A stretch of DNA of 40,172 nucleotides from Pseudomonadota bacterium (GTDB lineage: Bacteria; Pseudomonadota; Gammaproteobacteria; Burkholderiales; Rhodocyclaceae), in contig JAPLQT010000063.1 in assembly GCA_026399515.1 (NCBI GenBank), positions 47,561 through 87,732 of the forward strand, written 5' to 3'. Position numbers and translations under genes: made by a program. The notes below the pieces were generated by a model that made no database searches, had not been told where the DNA came from, and worked only from the letters and a program-made list of their open reading frames with translations. Within the stretch, counting starts at the first letter, position 1. Every line of letters begins with the position of its first letter. This document shows positions 1 through 9,049 of the stretch, in pieces.

Positions 1-3000
1 TCCAGGTTGCAGGCTTCCAGCGACGCGGGTAGCGGTGTGCAATCGAGTTACGAGGATCTGGCGGCGAGAACGCGCATAGGCCACCTGGTCAGTGGTTATA
101 GCGGTCTGGGTGGTCTTGATTCCATCGATTTGCATACTCCCAAGGGCGTGCGCTATCACATCGGCGAAGCCAATGATGCGTCCGACGAAACGGCCGACCA
201 GTTAACCCGCTATATGGCCCAAACCCTCGCGTCACAGGGGCGAACCATCTGGTACGGCGTCGAGAAGCTCAAGCCAACTTCAAACAGCCGCAAGGTGATA
301 GTGGCTGCAAAATCGATTTCCCGGATCGACGCCAGCGGCGCGAAGACAGAACCGGTCGGCATGCTGCTGATGAATTACTCGGCGGAATATCTGCATGATC
401 ATTTCAACACGCTGGACCTGGGAACCGGCGCCTACCTGCTATTGGTCGATACGCGGCAGCGACTCCTGTTTCATCCGGATAGCGGATTGGTCGGCCAACC
501 GGTTGCCACCGCCCTGAGCCAGTTGTTGCAGGGGCCGTCAGGCTCGGTTTCGCTTCGGCTCGGCGACGACGACGTGCTGCTGAGTTATCTCCAGATTCCC
601 GATAAACAGTGGTACCTGCTGAGCATAGTTCCGGAAGCCACGTTGACGGCGCCGATGCAGGGCATCCAGCGGACCGGCGTCGCCTTGTTGCTGGCCAGCC
701 TGTTGTTGATCGGGCTATTCATCCGAATATACACACGGCACGTGGTGGAACCGATACGCGCGGTTACCCAGGGTTTCAGGGATTTTCAGGCCAATCGACT
801 CGATCCTCAATGGCGATTGCCAAAATCCGCGGCCTGGGTGCAAATTGGAGAATTGACGAACTGGTTCAATTCCTTCCTCGACAGCATGCAGGTACGCAAA
901 CGCGCGGAGGAAGACTTGCGCATCGCCGCAGCCGCCTTCGATTCCCAGGAAGGCATGGTCGTTACCGACGGCAACAACGTGATCCTGAGGGTCAACCAGG
1001 CCTTCTCCAAAATCACCGGCTACACTCTTGAAGAAGCCGTCGGCCGGAAGATGAATCTTCTCAAATCGAATCGCCATGATGCGCAGTTTTATGCCGCGAT
1101 CTGGAAAACCATCTTCAGTCATGGCGCATGGCACGGCGAAATCTGGAATCGCGTGAAGAATGGCGAGGAGCATCCCCATTGGCTCACCATCTCCGCGGTG
1201 CGGGACAGCAACGACGTCGTCACCCACTATGTCGGCACCTATACGGACATCACCGAGAGCAAGCGCGCCGAAGCCGAAATCCTGGCAACAAGAAACCGGC
1301 TTCAAGCCACATTCGACGCCATTCCTGACCTGTTGTTCGAAGCCGGCCTGGATGGACGGATTTATCACTACCATTCTCCCCGCAGCGATTTGTTGGCGGC
1401 GCCTCCTGAAGTATTCCTGGGCAAACTCATTACCGAGGTCCTGCCCCCCGATGTGACGGAGGTATGCCTGGCGGCGCTGCGGGAAGCCTCCGAAAAGGGC
1501 TGGTCAACCGGCAGAAGCTATGCCCTGGATCTGCCGCAAGGGAAGCGCTGGTTCGAGCTTTCGGTGGCGCCCATGCATGAGGCTCTGGACAAACACTTCA
1601 TCCTCCTCGTCAGGGACATCACCGAGCGCAAAGCTGCCGAAGACCAACTCCGAAAACTCTCCCTGGCCGTCGAGCAAAGCCCGGAGAGCATCGTCATCAC
1701 CGACCTCGACTGCCAGATCGAGTATGTGAACGAAGCCTTCGTCCAGAAAACCGGATACAGCCGCCAGGAAGCCATCGGCAACAACCCGCGCATGCTCCAC
1801 TCCGGTCAGACTCCACCCGGGAGTTTTGCCGCCCTCTGGGAAACCCTGGGCCGAGGCCAGGCGTGGGACGGCGAGTTTCACAACCGGCGCAAGGACGGCA
1901 GCGAATACATCGAACATGCGGTCATCACCCCCATTCGCCAGGCGGACGGGAGTATCACCCACTACGTGGCGGTCAAGGAAGACATCACCGCCAGGAAGGC
2001 GGCGGAAGACAAGATCAATACGCTGGCCTTCTTTGACCCGCTGACCAGCCTGCCCAACCGCCGGCTGCTGCTCGACCGGCTGCAACAAGCCCTGGCCTCG
2101 ACCAGCCGCAGCAAGAGATATGGCGCGCTGCTGTTTATCGATCTGGACAACTTCAAGACCCTCAACGACACCCTGGGTCACGACATCGGCGACCTGCTGC
2201 TGCAACAGGTCGCCCAGCGGCTGGCCACCTGCGTCCGCGAGGGGGACACCGTGGCCCGCCTGGGCGGCGACGAATTCGTGGTGATGCTCGAAGACCTGAG
2301 CGAAAACGACCGGGAAGCCGCAACCCAGACCGAAACCGTGGGCGAAAAAATTCTCCTCACGCTCAACCAGCACTACCAGCTCGCCAGCTATCCGCATCAC
2401 AGTACCCCCAGCATCGGGGTCGCGTTGTTCGCCGATCAGCATGAAACCGTGGACGACCTGTTGAAAAGGGCGGATATGGCCATGTACCAGGCCAAGGCCG
2501 CCGGGCGCAACACGCTGCGCTTCTTCGACCCGGAGATGCAGGCCGTCGTCACCCGGCGTGCCGCACTGGAAGCCGATCTGCGAGTAGCTATTCTGCAAGA
2601 CCAGTTCCTGCTCTATTACCAGGCCCAGGTGGTTGACGCGGGCCGCCTGACCGGCGCCGAAGCGCTGTTGCGCTGGCGGCATCCTGAGCGCGGCATCGTG
2701 TCACCAGCCGAGTTCATTCCCCTGGCGGAGGATACCGGCCTGATCCTGCCCCTGGGCCACTGGGTGCTGCAAACCGCCTGCAACCAACTGGCGGAGTGGG
2801 CCGGCTTGCCGGAGATGGCTCATCTTACGATAGCGGTGAATGTAAGCCCCCGGCAGTTCAGGCTGCCGACCTTCGTTGACGAAGTGGTGGCGATACTTGA
2901 GCACCACGGCGCCAATCCGCAACGACTCAAGCTGGAACTGACCGAGAGCCTGCTGGTGGAAGACATGGAAGACGTCATCTCCAAGATGAGCGCGTTGAAA

Positions 3001-3321
3001 GCCAAGGGCGTGGGTTTCTCGCTGGACGACTTCGGCACGGGTTATTCGTCGCTCTCCTACCTCAAGCGCCTGCCGCTGGATCAACTGAAAATCGATCAGG
3101 GTTTCGTCAGGGACATCCTCACCGATCCTAACGATGCCGCCATCGCAAAAATGGTCGTCGCTCTGGCAGGGAGCATGGGTCTGGCCGTCATCGCGGAAGG
3201 CGTCGAAATCGAGGCGCAGCGGGATTTCCTGGAACACCATGGCTGTCATGCCTATCAGGGATATCTGTTCAGCCGCCCGCTGCCCCTTGGAGAGTTCGAG
3301 GAATTTGCCCGGCGGGTTTGA
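1..3321 (+). CDS. PAS-domain GGDEF/EAL c-di-GMP signalling protein, 5' truncated by the window edge
   Basis: Membrane-bound sensor predicted to make and/or degrade cyclic di-GMP. The frame is open to base 1, so the N-terminus lies outside the window; the TTG at 7 is not a credible start. Counting from base 7: an extracytoplasmic Cache-like sensor up to about residue 220, one transmembrane helix near 223-243, a HAMP-like linker, then three PAS domains (about 305-415, 430-545 and 548-662). A diguanylate cyclase domain has an intact GGDEF at 753-757, with a RxxD inhibitory-site motif (REGD) five residues upstream. A C-terminal phosphodiesterase domain has EAL at 885-887 and a DDFGTGYSS motif. 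Both catalytic signatures look intact, so it could be bifunctional. PAS 1 and PAS 3 each end in a DIT-type linker typical of such multi-PAS proteins. The ligand cannot be told from sequence. Confidence 0.95.
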   Translation, partial: SRLQASSDAGSGVQSSYEDLAARTRIGHLVSGYSGLGGLDSIDLHTPKGVRYHIGEANDASDETADQLTRYMAQTLASQGRTIWYGVEKLKPTSNSRKVIVAAKSISRIDASGAKTEPVGMLLMNYSAEYLHDHFNTLDLGTGAYLLLVDTRQRLLFHPDSGLVGQPVATALSQLLQGPSGSVSLRLGDDDVLLSYLQIPDKQWYLLSIVPEATLTAPMQGIQRTGVALLLASLLLIGLFIRIYTRHVVEPIRAVTQGFRDFQANRLDPQWRLPKSAAWVQIGELTNWFNSFLDSMQVRKRAEEDLRIAAAAFDSQEGMVVTDGNNVILRVNQAFSKITGYTLEEAVGRKMNLLKSNRHDAQFYAAIWKTIFSHGAWHGEIWNRVKNGEEHPHWLTISAVRDSNDVVTHYVGTYTDITESKRAEAEILATRNRLQATFDAIPDLLFEAGLDGRIYHYHSPRSDLLAAPPEVFLGKLITEVLPPDVTEVCLAALREASEKGWSTGRSYALDLPQGKRWFELSVAPMHEALDKHFILLVRDITERKAAEDQLRKLSLAVEQSPESIVITDLDCQIEYVNEAFVQKTGYSRQEAIGNNPRMLHSGQTPPGSFAALWETLGRGQAWDGEFHNRRKDGSEYIEHAVITPIRQADGSITHYVAVKEDITARKAAEDKINTLAFFDPLTSLPNRRLLLDRLQQALASTSRSKRYGALLFIDLDNFKTLNDTLGHDIGDLLLQQVAQRLATCVREGDTVARLGGDEFVVMLEDLSENDREAATQTETVGEKILLTLNQHYQLASYPHHSTPSIGVALFADQHETVDDLLKRADMAMYQAKAAGRNTLRFFDPEMQAVVTRRAALEADLRVAILQDQFLLYYQAQVVDAGRLTGAEALLRWRHPERGIVSPAEFIPLAEDTGLILPLGHWVLQTACNQLAEWAGLPEMAHLTIAVNVSPRQFRLPTFVDEVVAILEHHGANPQRLKLELTESLLVEDMEDVISKMSALKAKGVGFSLDDFGTGYSSLSYLKRLPLDQLKIDQGFVRDILTDPNDAAIAKMVVALAGSMGLAVIAEGVEIEAQRDFLEHHGCHAYQGYLFSRPLPLGEFEEFARRV

Positions 3322-3387
3322 CGCACGGCGGACGGGCGAGGCTCGCCGGAATCAAGTCCAAGACCGTCTGGTTTGACAGCCGCACCC

Positions 3388-4749
3388 TTACTTGGCGGAG
3401 GGCGCAACCATGGCCGCCAGCGATCCCAAGCGTTGAATGGCTTCCTCGAAGCGCGCCGACCACGGGTTGCCGCAGTTCAAGCGCAGGCAATTCCGATAGT
3501 GGCCGCTCGCGGAAAACAGATCTCCCGGAACGAAAGGAATGCCGACTTTCACGGCTTCGTCGAAGAGTGCGGCGGAATCGATCCCGGCGGGAAGTTCGAC
3601 CCAGAGGACGAAACCCCCTTGAGGCTGGGACAACCGGGTTCCGGCCGGAAAATATCGCAGCACCGCTTCGGACATCTGCATGACCTGTTTCTCATAGGCG
3701 CGGCGCAGGCCGCGCAGATGGCGGTCATAGGCCGTCGATTCCAGATAACGGGCGACCACCGCCTGGGTCACCGGATTGGTGGCGCCGGAGGTCAGGGTTT
3801 TTTGCATCAGGATCTCCGCATGGAAGCGGCCCGCTGCGACATAGCCCAGGCGCAGGGCAGGGCTCAGGGTTTTCGACAGCGACGAGCAGAGCATCACGTT
3901 GCCGGTCGTGTCGAACGACTTCACCGGCCAAGGGCGATCCGGACCGAAATGCAGGTTCCCGAAAATATCGTCCTCGATGACTGGTATCTTCCGCGCCGCC
4001 ATCAATTCGGTGAGGCGCTTTTTCTCGTGGTCGGGGATGAGGCTACCCAGCGGGTTGTTGAAATTGCTCACCAGCAGGCAGGCGGCGATGCGCCGTTCGC
4101 AGGTGGCGATCTCAAGCGCGTCGACCGACATGCCGTCACGGGGAATGTCGCCCGGCCGGGTCACCGTGCGCAGGCAGAGCGACAGGGCTTCGGTGCATGA
4201 GTTGGCGACCACGATCTCGTCCGCCGCCAGCGGCTGGCCCCAGGCGAGCGAATGGCGGACAAACTGTCTCACCAGATCCGGATGATTCAGTGCCGTATGA
4301 CTGGCCGCATCGAGGAGCGCGCCGGAGCGTCGGCCGACGATGCCATAGAGGCGTTGCAGGTTGGCGATCGGCAGCAGTTCGGCGGCCGGCAGGGCGGCGC
4401 CCAGGGGAAGCATCTCGGTCCGGTTGTTCAAGGCGAGCACGCGCATGAGACGGTTGTTGATATCGACAGCCACCGGACGCGCCATGCGTTTCCGCGTTTG
4501 CGGCGCCAGTTGCGGGTCTTGGCTGGGGGACGGCAGTCGGACGAAAAACCCGGACTGCGGCCGCGCTTCCACCTGGCCGCGCTCCTCCAGTTGCCGCAAG
4601 GCTTGTACCACGGTCGAGATGGACAGCTTCTTTTCATGGGCCAGACGGCGCACCGAGGGCAGTCGGTCGCCGGGCCGCAAGATGCGCCCGGCTATCATGC
4701 CGGCCAGTTCGTCCGCCAGTTGTTCGTAACGCAGTGCCCGCTGATCCAT
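3388..4749 (-). CDS. MocR-family regulator (GntR winged helix fused to aminotransferase fold), PLP-dependent
   Basis: Transcription regulator of the MocR/GntR type, 453 aa. An N-terminal winged helix-turn-helix (about residues 10-75, with PGDRLPSVRRLA) is joined to a fold-type I aminotransferase-like domain. The PLP-binding lysine is visible as Lys293 in SSLSKTLSPALRLGY. The frame is open upstream to 4911, but I chose the ATG at 4749 because a good Shine-Dalgarno (AAAGGAA) lies a few bases before it and the HTH begins directly after it. Family members control a neighbouring, usually divergent, gene in response to PLP or an amino compound. Here the divergent neighbours are a DUF2917 gene and an EamA exporter, which suggests control of an amino-acid or amine exporter (inference). 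An inverted repeat in the divergent promoter region is a candidate operator. Confidence 0.93.
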   Translation of the reverse strand: MDQRALRYEQLADELAGMIAGRILRPGDRLPSVRRLAHEKKLSISTVVQALRQLEERGQVEARPQSGFFVRLPSPSQDPQLAPQTRKRMARPVAVDINNRLMRVLALNNRTEMLPLGAALPAAELLPIANLQRLYGIVGRRSGALLDAASHTALNHPDLVRQFVRHSLAWGQPLAADEIVVANSCTEALSLCLRTVTRPGDIPRDGMSVDALEIATCERRIAACLLVSNFNNPLGSLIPDHEKKRLTELMAARKIPVIEDDIFGNLHFGPDRPWPVKSFDTTGNVMLCSSLSKTLSPALRLGYVAAGRFHAEILMQKTLTSGATNPVTQAVVARYLESTAYDRHLRGLRRAYEKQVMQMSEAVLRYFPAGTRLSQPQGGFVLWVELPAGIDSAALFDEAVKVGIPFVPGDLFSASGHYRNCLRLNCGNPWSARFEEAIQRLGSLAAMVAPSAK

Positions 4750-4835
4750 CCGGTTCCTTTTTCTGCCCACGGTCTGTGCTCGATTTTCCCGCAATCGGAG
4801 CCCTGTCGACAGGCACAGTTGCCTGAAGACTCGAC

Positions 4836-4898
4836 CAGTACAGTTTATACAAACGCAAATTGTGCCGGTAACAATTTGAGGTGGTTGTATCTGTACTG
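4836..4898. promoter_or_regulatory. Inverted repeat, candidate MocR operator in divergent promoter region
   Basis: The 209-bp gap between the MocR gene and the DUF2917 gene holds two oppositely oriented copies of a TTGTAT-CTGTACTG motif. The right copy (4885-4898) is contiguous on the plus strand. The left copy (4836-4852) is on the minus strand with three extra A bases between the two halves. The arms are 32 bp apart. An inverted pair between divergent genes fits a dimeric regulator controlling itself and its target. Assignment to this MocR protein is inference. Confidence 0.45.
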
Positions 4899-4958
4899 TT
4901 CGCTGTCCCATTCATAGACTGGCAGTGCGTCGTTATTTCAAGGTTCGGGAAAGCTATC

Positions 4959-5336
4959 ATGCGAATGTCATTTAGGAACGTGGTCATCCAGCTTGCCGAC
5001 GGGAAGCCGCTGGCTTTTCAAGGCGCACGCGGTGTCCATCTCGAATGCACCGAAGGGAGGGTGTGGCTCACGCTCGAAGGCCAGGCCGGCGATTTCCTGC
5101 TTGCCAGGGGAGAACGACTGCGCATCGAAAGCAACGGTCTTGCGCTCGTCGAAGCCTTGCGATCCGGTGCCATTCGGCTCGTCGACGAAGCGCATTGGGC
5201 AATCCGGTTCAAGCGGTTTTTCGGTCCGCTCGCAATGCCGCCCCGATTCGCGCGGGCTGGCTATCGAACAACCGGCCTGTCACACAGTTCGATTCTTTGC
5301 CGGTTGGATCTTTCCCGCGTCGGCAGACACGCATGA
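4959..5336 (+). CDS. DUF2917 domain-containing protein
   Basis: Small protein of 125 aa. Residues about 8-80 match the DUF2917 pattern as I know it: a compact all-beta domain with RVWLTLEGQAGDFLLARGE, where a short strand-rich repeat resembles a cupin-like fold. The function is unknown. The ATG at 4959 has a GGGAAAG-like ribosome site upstream; the open frame upstream of it runs through the promoter region and is not credible. Its TGA overlaps the ATG of the EamA gene (ATGA at 5333-5336), so the two are translationally coupled. DUF2917 genes in betaproteobacteria often lie beside MocR/LysR regulators and EamA or LysE exporters, as here. The C-terminal 40 residues are basic and unconserved in appearance. 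Confidence 0.85.
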   Translation: MRMSFRNVVIQLADGKPLAFQGARGVHLECTEGRVWLTLEGQAGDFLLARGERLRIESNGLALVEALRSGAIRLVDEAHWAIRFKRFFGPLAMPPRFARAGYRTTGLSHSSILCRLDLSRVGRHA

Positions 5337-6364
5337 AAGCACTTTCAGTCCATTGGCAAAGCATAATCCTCGGCATGCTCGGGGTAGCTGGGTTTAGTCT
5401 CACGCTTCCCGCCACGCAATTGGCGGTCGTCGAACTCGATCCGACTTTTGTCGGACTCGGTCGAGCCATCATCGCCGCGATCATCGCCGGAATCGCGCTC
5501 GCCATCGCTCGTGCGCCAAGGCCGGTTGGAAGGCAGTGGCTCCGCCTGGGCGGTACAGCGATCGGCGTGGTCATAGGCTTTCCGTTGCTTTCCGCGTGGG
5601 CGATGACCACCGTGCCCGCGGCTCACGGCGCGGTTGTCGTCGGCCTCTTGCCGCTATCCACGGCCCTCTTCGGCGCGGGCCTGGCGGGCGAACGGCCTCG
5701 TCGACTGTTTTGGGCATCGACGATAGCGGGTAGCGCAACTATTGCCTTGTTCTCGCTGTCGTCGGGGGGCGGTTCATTTCAAACCGGGGACTTCCTGCTC
5801 CTCGGCGCGGTGATTGCCGCGGGATTCGGCTATGCCGAAGGCGCACGACTTTCAAGGGAACTCGGCGCGTGGCAAACCATCAGTTGGGCGCTTGTCATTG
5901 CGGCGCCGATACTGCTATTCCCCGCTCTTGAAACCATGCCGCAGGACATCGCCTCCATCGGTTGGAAAAGCCTGGGTGGCTATGCCTATGTCAGCGTGAT
6001 AAGCATGTATCTGGGATTCGTGGTCTGGTATAAAGCGCTCGCTCTTGGGGGAATCGCCCGGATTGGGCAGCTTCAGCTACTCCAACCGTTTCTGACCATC
6101 ATTGCCGCAAGCATGCTGTTGCAGGAGCCGGTTTCGTGGCGGGAAGTGCTTGCGGCATTGATCGTGATCGCCTGCGTGCTGATTGGCCGACGGGCGGGGG
6201 CGGAACCAAACAATGCCGCTTGCGTCACGCTCCTGACAAATAGGCAATACTGCTCATTCAGAGGCGTCGTTGTCGACGACGACGATTATGAGGCAGGCTC
6301 CAGGTGTTCCAGCACCAGTTGCACGCTGGCGACGCCGTTGTATTCGTTCACCGCCAGGCGGTAG
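5333..6364 (+). CDS. EamA/RhaT-family (DMT) transporter
   Basis: Inner-membrane exporter of the drug/metabolite transporter superfamily, 343 aa. About ten hydrophobic helices form two EamA repeats (about residues 8-140 and 150-285). It starts at the ATG that overlaps the DUF2917 stop. Substrates of the family are usually amino acids, amines or related metabolites; the MocR regulator next door suggests an amino compound (inference). The last membrane helix ends near IGRRAGAEP at about nt 6205. The frame then continues for about 50 polar residues that look unlike a normal EamA tail and run 79 bp antisense into the 3' end of recJ. The original stop may have been lost. The membrane part looks complete. 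Confidence 0.92.
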   Translation: MKALSVHWQSIILGMLGVAGFSLTLPATQLAVVELDPTFVGLGRAIIAAIIAGIALAIARAPRPVGRQWLRLGGTAIGVVIGFPLLSAWAMTTVPAAHGAVVVGLLPLSTALFGAGLAGERPRRLFWASTIAGSATIALFSLSSGGGSFQTGDFLLLGAVIAAGFGYAEGARLSRELGAWQTISWALVIAAPILLFPALETMPQDIASIGWKSLGGYAYVSVISMYLGFVVWYKALALGGIARIGQLQLLQPFLTIIAASMLLQEPVSWREVLAALIVIACVLIGRRAGAEPNNAACVTLLTNRQYCSFRGVVVDDDDYEAGSRCSSTSCTLATPLYSFTARR

Positions 6365-8004
6365 GCCACGCGGATGCGTGCCGGTGCGCTCTCGGCGAAA
6401 TTGAACTGGATCGCCTCGAAGCGCACGCCGTTCTTGGAGAGGCTCAGCTTGAGATGCTTGTCCTTGAGGATGCGCTGGCGGTCCACGTTGAATTCATCGG
6501 AAAACATCGGCGCGGGAAATCCCTGGCCCCAGATCTGCTGCTGCAGCAGGCGCGCCGAGTCCAGCGACATGTGGCCGGTCTCCAGCGCGCCATCGGTTTC
6601 CAGGGTGCGGGTCAGATCCGCCGGCGACAGCAGCGCCTGCGCGACTTCCTCGAAGCTCTGCTCGAACAGCGGCAGATCCTCTTCGCGCAGCGTCACGCCG
6701 GCCGCCGCGGCGTGGCCGCCGAAGCGCAGCAGCAGGCCGGGATGGCGCTTGGCGACGAGGTCGAGGGCGTCGCGCAGATGCAGACCCGGGATGGCGCGGC
6801 CGGAGCCTTTCAACTCGCCGTCGCTGCCACGGGCGAAGGCGAAAGTCGGGCGATGCAGGCGGTCTTTGATGCGCGAGGCGAGGATGCCGATCACGCCCTG
6901 GTGCCATTGCGGGTCGAACAGGGTGACGCTGGCGCGCGCTCCGTTGCCGGCATCCTGGGCTATGGCGTCGAGCAGCAGCAGCGCCTCCTCCTGCATGCCG
7001 ACTTCGATGACGCGTCGCTCGCGGTTCAGCGCATCGAGTTCCTGGGCGATGTTCATCGCCCGCGCCGGGTCGTCGGTGGTCAGGCATTCGATGCCCAGCG
7101 CCATGTCGGCCAGGCGCCCGGCGGCGTTGAGGCGCGGGCCGAGAGCGAAGCCGAGGTCGAAGGTCGATGCGGTCTCGTGGGCGCGGCCGGCCGCCCGGAA
7201 CAGCGCCTGGATGCCCGGCTGCATGCGTCCCTCGCGCATGCGCGCCAGCCCCTGGGCGACCAGGATGCGGTTGTTGCGATCGAGCGGCACCACGTCGGCG
7301 ACCGTACCCAGCGCCACCAGATCGAGCAGGGCGCCGAGGTTCGGTTCGGGACGCGCGGCGCCGCCAAACCAGCCGCGGCGCCGCAGTTCGGCGCGCAAGG
7401 CCAGCATCACGTAGAACATCACCCCGACGCCCGCCAGCGCCTTGCTGGGAAAGGTGCAGCCGGGCTGGTTCGGATTGACGATGACAGCGGCATCGGGCAA
7501 GGTGTCGCCGGGCAGGTGGTGGTCAGTGATCAGGGAGGCCATGCCCAGCCGCTTGGCCTCCGCGACGCCTTCGACGCTGGCGATGCCGTTGTCGACGGTG
7601 ATCAGCAGATCGGGTTTGGTCTTGCCCTGTGCGGCTAGGCGCACGATCTCGGGAGTGAGGCCGTAACCATACTCGAAGCGGTTGGGCACTAGGTAGTCGA
7701 CCGTCGCGCCGAAACTTTTCAGCGCCCGCATGCCGACGGCGCAGGCGGTGGCGCCGTCGCAATCGTAGTCGGCGACGATCAACAGCGCTTGCCTGGCTGC
7801 GATGGCGTCGGCCAGCAGGCAGGCTGCTTCCTCGCTGCCGCGCAACAGGCTCGGCGGCAGCAGCGCCGACAATTGCGTGTCGAGCTGCTCTGCGCCGGTG
7901 ATCCCGCGGGCGGCATAGAGGCGTGCCAGGAGCGGCGTCACGCCTTGTTGTTCGAGCATCATGCTGGCCTTGACTGGCGTGCGGCGGGTGACGATTCGGG
8001 TCAT
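6286..8004 (-). CDS. recJ: Single-stranded-DNA-specific exonuclease RecJ
   Basis: 5'-3' exonuclease acting on single-stranded DNA in RecF-pathway recombination, base-excision and mismatch repair. At 572 aa it has the family's usual length. DHH-superfamily motifs are intact: DYDCDGAT (79-86), TVDNGI (137-141) and ITDHHLPGD (159-167), followed by the DHHA1 domain with the LRFGGHAAAAG motif and the RecJ OB domain at the C-terminus. The start ATG (8004) overlaps the stop of the rpfE-like gene (ATGA), so the two form an operon; recJ-rpfE adjacency is also known from the Xanthomonas rpf region. The 3' end overlaps the end of the convergent EamA gene by 79 bp. Confidence 0.97.
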   Translation of the reverse strand: MTRIVTRRTPVKASMMLEQQGVTPLLARLYAARGITGAEQLDTQLSALLPPSLLRGSEEAACLLADAIAARQALLIVADYDCDGATACAVGMRALKSFGATVDYLVPNRFEYGYGLTPEIVRLAAQGKTKPDLLITVDNGIASVEGVAEAKRLGMASLITDHHLPGDTLPDAAVIVNPNQPGCTFPSKALAGVGVMFYVMLALRAELRRRGWFGGAARPEPNLGALLDLVALGTVADVVPLDRNNRILVAQGLARMREGRMQPGIQALFRAAGRAHETASTFDLGFALGPRLNAAGRLADMALGIECLTTDDPARAMNIAQELDALNRERRVIEVGMQEEALLLLDAIAQDAGNGARASVTLFDPQWHQGVIGILASRIKDRLHRPTFAFARGSDGELKGSGRAIPGLHLRDALDLVAKRHPGLLLRFGGHAAAAGVTLREEDLPLFEQSFEEVAQALLSPADLTRTLETDGALETGHMSLDSARLLQQQIWGQGFPAPMFSDEFNVDRQRILKDKHLKLSLSKNGVRFEAIQFNFAESAPARIRVAYRLAVNEYNGVASVQLVLEHLEPAS

Positions 8005-9020
8005 CGCCGCGGGAAATCCAGTTGATGCAAGGGCCTCGGGCGGCGCCAGAATTTCATCGTATCAGTGCGAGTCAGGGTGACGTCCAGGCTGGCCTCGTCG
8101 CCGAGTGCGGTGAGGCGCAGGCGGTCGAGACGGCCCGAACGCAAGGCCCCGACCAGCGTCTTCAACCAGCCACTTTCGATGTCGACCAATGCCGTGCGCC
8201 AGACGCCGGCATCCAGCGTCTGTGACGCCTGTTGCAGTTCGTCGAGGACCAGCAGCGTGCCCCTGGACGCGCGGGGCAGCGTCGGCGAATCCGGAGCGGC
8301 AGTCTGGTGGGCGATGCCTGCCCAGGCTGCCAGGCCTTTCAGCACCGGCTGGTCGCCGCTCAACGAATGGTAGTTGGCGACGGGCATCGATCCCGGCACG
8401 CTACCGGCGCCCCAGAACCACAGCGAATTGAGCCTCGGCCGCCCGGCGGCCTCGCGTCGTGCGTTCAGCGGCAGGGCATGCAACAGCATCTGCGCTTCAT
8501 TGCCGAGACGCAGCCAGCGGGCTGCATCCTCGCCCGCCGGCAGCAGATTGCCGCGACCCGCAGCTGCCGATGGCGGTGCGGTGATCAGGCGAGGCAGGCT
8601 GCGTAGGCGCAGGTAGCCGTGTCCGGACGCGCCGGCTTGAAATTCGCCGACTTCCGCGAAATGGGGGACCAGAGCCTCGGCGAGCTGTCGCATCTCCTCG
8701 TCGGTGATTTCGAGATCGCCGCCGAACAGATGGGCGCGTCCCTGCTCGATCCGCACATGCACGGGATCGGCGCACAGCCAGATGTCATTGCCGGGATTTC
8801 CTCCCTCGCCGAGCAGGCGCAAGGCGGCGGCGGGCGGCTGGAGCTCAGGACTACAGCCCAGTTCGCGGCACAGCCAGTTTTCCAGGGGCAAGGGCTCTTG
8901 CCAATGCAAGCGCCCGCGTCCGAGCAGCCAGGAAAGGTTGGGCAACGGGAGATCGTGGGCAGTGTCGCGGAGCGCCTTTTGCGGCCAGAGCAAGCCGGGA
9001 AGGATCAGATGGAACGGCAT
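8001..9020 (-). CDS. rpfE: RpfE-type regulatory/phosphoglycerate-mutase-like protein
   Basis: Protein of 339 aa beginning MPFHLILPGLLWP. It resembles the RpfE-type proteins found next to recJ in beta- and gammaproteobacteria, which databases sometimes label phosphoglycerate mutase-like. No catalytic residues stand out to me, and the biochemical role is unknown. In Xanthomonas, rpfE belongs to the pathogenicity-regulating rpf cluster, but its role there is poorly defined. The NSLWFWGAGS-like stretch near the middle is the segment I recognise. The gene is translationally coupled to recJ (ATGA). The name rests on context as much as on sequence. Confidence 0.7.
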   Translation of the reverse strand: MPFHLILPGLLWPQKALRDTAHDLPLPNLSWLLGRGRLHWQEPLPLENWLCRELGCSPELQPPAAALRLLGEGGNPGNDIWLCADPVHVRIEQGRAHLFGGDLEITDEEMRQLAEALVPHFAEVGEFQAGASGHGYLRLRSLPRLITAPPSAAAGRGNLLPAGEDAARWLRLGNEAQMLLHALPLNARREAAGRPRLNSLWFWGAGSVPGSMPVANYHSLSGDQPVLKGLAAWAGIAHQTAAPDSPTLPRASRGTLLVLDELQQASQTLDAGVWRTALVDIESGWLKTLVGALRSGRLDRLRLTALGDEASLDVTLTRTDTMKFWRRPRPLHQLDFPRR

Positions 9021-9049
9021 CCATGCATGTTAACACAGCCCAAAGCGAC

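Noticed and set aside
6304-7638. 444-residue open frame opposite recJ
   Set aside because: Shadow of recJ; no ribosome site or motifs.
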